9,407 nt of DNA from Candidatus Coatesiibacteriota bacterium (GTDB lineage Bacteria; RBG-13-66-14; B26-G2): assembly GCA_003647715.1 (NCBI GenBank), contig QMNJ01000051.1, forward strand, positions 1 to 9,407, given 5' to 3'. This document shows positions 6,965 to 9,407 of the stretch, piece by piece (the stretch's first letter is position 1; the number at the start of each line of letters is the position of its first letter). The position numbers and the translations under genes were made by a program. The notes under the pieces were generated by a model, which worked only from the letters and a program-made list of their open reading frames with translations, had not been told where the DNA came from and searched no databases.

Positions 6965-9376
6965 ATGACGGGGAGGGGCGATAGTTTTGTCCAGGTAGCA
7001 GTTCAGAGGCACCTGAACAGATTATTTACCTACCATCTATCAGATGAAGCAGTTGGTCTTGTCTCCATAGGTGATAGGGTTCTAATTGACTTCGCAGGAA
7101 AAATTGAGACGGGTGTAGTAGTATCATTTGGTAATCCCGAGGGTATCAAGGAGACGAAGCCAGTTATCGCTCCCATTGACCTCTTTCCATTCCTTTCAGG
7201 GGGAGATATTGAACTGGCGCAGTTTGTATCCGAATACTATTTCTCACCTATCGGTGAGACAATAAGTGCTATGGTTCCGGGTAATATAGGCATCTCTTGT
7301 GAGGATGTGTTCACCATATCGGGTAAGGGTGCTGAGATGTATAACGCCTGGGTGGCTTCTGAGAAGACAACAGGCGATATGATGAGGTATGTGGCATCAC
7401 ATGGGCTGGTATCTTTCTCGGATATGAGGGAGAGGTTCGGCGACTTTGAGGTGCTAACACCGTTAAGGGAGCTGGTCAACAAAAAACTCATCTCAGTGAG
7501 GAGGTTCATTACCGATAAGAGGAGATTGTGGAAAGATGGTTATCTTACACCCACACCAAAACTTATAACTGAGGGTGAGGTATTAACAGGCAAGAAGAGG
7601 ACTGAGTTCGTAAGCGAGATGGTGAGGGCTGGCAGGGTAGATTTCACTTATGCTCTTGAAAGGTATAAGAGGCGTTTGATAGATGAGATGCTTAGGGGTG
7701 GTTTTATATTCTTCCATCTTGACGGCGAAAAAGGGGCTATCCCCGATAAGCCCCTTCTCCCCTCGCCCACTAATGAGCAGGCAGTGGCTCTTAAACAGTT
7801 AAAGAAGACACTCTCTGAGAAGGGCATATCGCTGGTCTTCGGTGTCGCCGGCTCCGGCAAGACATATCTATACATCAGGATGGCTGATGAGGTTTTAAGA
7901 AGAGGCAAGAATGTAATTGTTCTGGTTCCAGAGATATCACTCACCCCGCAGGCGATTGAGAGATACACAGATGCGTTTGGCGATGTGGCTTATGTTACTC
8001 ACTCCAATATGACCATGCACCAGCGGTTTGAGGTGTGGAGGAGTGCTAAATTAGGTATATCCAAACTAATAATTGGTCCAAGGTCAGCAATCTTCGCACC
8101 ATTTGATAACCTTGGATTGATAGTGGTGGATGAGGAGCATGATGCATCATATAAGCAATCAGACACCGACCCGAGATACAATGCCAGGGATGTAGCCCTT
8201 TATCTGTCCAGGAGATATGGGATACCGGTGATACTTGGTTCGTCAACGCCCTCGCTTGAGTCATACCATCGTGCCATAACCGGTAGATACAATCTTTGCG
8301 TTCTCAAGCATCGGGTACTTGAGTATCCAATGCCTGCTGTGAAGATTGTTGATATGAGGAGGGCTGACAGGCATTCTAAGTCGCCCATATTTTCAATTAA
8401 ACTTGTTAGCATGATTGAGGAGGCAATTTCTAAAGGCAGGCAGGTGATACTTCTGCAGAACCGACGTGGTTTTGCAACCGTTGCTATATGCAAGAAGTGT
8501 GGGTTCACAATCAGGTGTAGAAACTGCGATGTCACCATGACATATCATAAGGCGACCGGGCGACTGCTTTGCCATTATTGCCATTACAAGCGCAGTGTCC
8601 CCAAGAAATGCCCCGAGTGCGGGGAGGAGGCGATTGAACTTTTGGGCTTCGGCACCGAGAGGGTGGTGGAGGGCTTGAATGAGGTGCTTGGTGAGGTGAA
8701 GATTGGGAGGATGGATACAGATGCTACCAGGAAGAGGGGGGTTCACACGGAGATACTGTCGGACTTTGAGGCGGGGAGGTATCAGGTGCTTGTTGGAACA
8801 CAGATGGTTTCTAAAGGGCTTGACTATCCGAATGTTACACTGGTGGGTGTTATCAATGCTGACACATCATTGATGTTCCCTGATTTCAGAGCGGGCGAGA
8901 GGACATATCAATTGATTGCACAGGTTGTTGGCAGGTCGGGGAGAAGTGCTGAGGGGGGCGAGGCGATAATACAGACATTTCACCCTCTGCACTATTCAAT
9001 AGAATTGGCGTCAAAACTGGACTATGTCACCTTCTTTGAGAGGGAGATGGAATACAGAAGACGGCTTGTCTATCCGCCATATTCAAGGGTGGGGGTGATA
9101 TTGATTGAGGACAGGCGGAGTGAGAAGGCGAGGGAGAGAGCGAGTGCTGTAAGGGAGGTGATTGTGAGAGGTGGTGTGGGGGAGAAGGTGAGGGTCTTGG
9201 GACCTGCGCCTGCGCCGATATCAAGGTTGAGGGGCTATTATCGGTGGCAGATACTTCTGTTCGCTAAGAGGGCAGTAGATATTCATAGCATAGTAAGGGC
9301 GAGTGGGTTGAAGTTTGGGAGATACAGCAAGTATGGGCGTGTTGTGGTTGATATAGACCCTGTGGATTTATTGTGA
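6965..9376 (+). CDS. priA: Primosomal protein N', replication restart helicase
   Basis: PriA recognises stalled or collapsed forks and, as a 3'-5' superfamily 2 DNA helicase, helps reload the replicative helicase. The 803-aa product is full length. The N-terminal 3'-DNA-end-binding domain (about 1-105) includes FTYHL and the GDRVLIDFAGKIETGVVV strand pair, followed by a winged-helix region. Helicase motifs are Walker A GVAGSGKT (293-300), VPEISLTPQ (321-329), DEEH (389-392), GSSTPSLES (425-433), NRRGF (499-503), GTQMVSKGLDYPNVTLVG (611-628) and QVVGRSGR (653-660). Eight cysteines at 509, 512, 518, 521, 536, 539, 549 and 552 form the two expected zinc sites. The C-terminal domain ends at 803. 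Motif VI reads GRSGR where most PriA have GRAGR. ATG 6965 is the first start after an in-frame stop at 6950 and has no obvious SD, 15 nt after pta, suggesting coupling. Confidence 0.97.
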   Translation: MTGRGDSFVQVAVQRHLNRLFTYHLSDEAVGLVSIGDRVLIDFAGKIETGVVVSFGNPEGIKETKPVIAPIDLFPFLSGGDIELAQFVSEYYFSPIGETISAMVPGNIGISCEDVFTISGKGAEMYNAWVASEKTTGDMMRYVASHGLVSFSDMRERFGDFEVLTPLRELVNKKLISVRRFITDKRRLWKDGYLTPTPKLITEGEVLTGKKRTEFVSEMVRAGRVDFTYALERYKRRLIDEMLRGGFIFFHLDGEKGAIPDKPLLPSPTNEQAVALKQLKKTLSEKGISLVFGVAGSGKTYLYIRMADEVLRRGKNVIVLVPEISLTPQAIERYTDAFGDVAYVTHSNMTMHQRFEVWRSAKLGISKLIIGPRSAIFAPFDNLGLIVVDEEHDASYKQSDTDPRYNARDVALYLSRRYGIPVILGSSTPSLESYHRAITGRYNLCVLKHRVLEYPMPAVKIVDMRRADRHSKSPIFSIKLVSMIEEAISKGRQVILLQNRRGFATVAICKKCGFTIRCRNCDVTMTYHKATGRLLCHYCHYKRSVPKKCPECGEEAIELLGFGTERVVEGLNEVLGEVKIGRMDTDATRKRGVHTEILSDFEAGRYQVLVGTQMVSKGLDYPNVTLVGVINADTSLMFPDFRAGERTYQLIAQVVGRSGRSAEGGEAIIQTFHPLHYSIELASKLDYVTFFEREMEYRRRLVYPPYSRVGVILIEDRRSEKARERASAVREVIVRGGVGEKVRVLGPAPAPISRLRGYYRWQILLFAKRAVDIHSIVRASGLKFGRYSKYGRVVVDIDPVDLL

Positions 9377-9389
9377 TTTATAGTGTAGG

Positions 9390-9407
9390 GATTTGATTAA
9401 TCAAATC
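9390..9407. repeat. Perfect 18-nt palindrome at the window edge
   Basis: GATTTGATTAATCAAATC is identical to its own reverse complement and begins 13 nt after the priA stop. The window ends on its last base, so it may extend further. It could be the stem of a terminator or an operator for a following gene; with no unpaired loop bases visible, its hairpin would open at the central TTAA. Confidence 0.6.

Overview
All seven coding genes plus one embedded overlap lie on the + strand of a bacterial chromosome fragment. Bacterial-type PriA and CoaD, clear Shine-Dalgarno (SD) sequences, a consensus-like sigma70 promoter and an intrinsic terminator all support this. Arginine is written mostly with AGG/AGA, and base composition is moderate to AT-rich. 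The short secreted propeller-like protein ending in a small conserved-looking tail would suit a poorly cultivated, possibly thermophilic candidate phylum of the WOR-3/Stahlbacteria kind. That placement is inference from style and not from a marker gene. I see no phage, transposon, CRISPR or RNA genes.

Region 1 (about 1-4253) is one tight transcription unit: gatC, a DUF123-type GIY-YIG protein, a large CPBP-family membrane protease, and gatA. Gaps are 2 bp, a 52-bp overlap and 16 bp. gatC and gatA encode two of the three subunits of the amidotransferase that turns Asp-tRNA(Asn)/Glu-tRNA(Gln) into Asn-/Gln-tRNA. gatB is not in the window, and two unrelated genes sit between its partners.

Region 2 (4254-5373) is a self-contained secreted-protein unit. 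It has a 211-bp AT-rich gap carrying a TTGACA-N18-TAGAAT promoter, a strong SD, a 276-aa exported protein with propeller-like repeats, and a GC-rich hairpin terminator followed by five T.

Region 3 (5431-9376) is a housekeeping cluster: coaD (coenzyme A synthesis), pta (acetyl-CoA/acetyl phosphate interconversion) and priA (replication restart helicase), with gaps of 28 and 15 bp. coaD and pta share a CoA/acetyl-CoA theme; priA is probably only co-transcribed. The window ends inside or at a perfect 18-nt palindrome after priA.

No complete undescribed system is evident. The most unusual points are the protease and GIY-YIG genes inserted between gatC and gatA, the long extra domains of that protease, and the isolated secreted protein.
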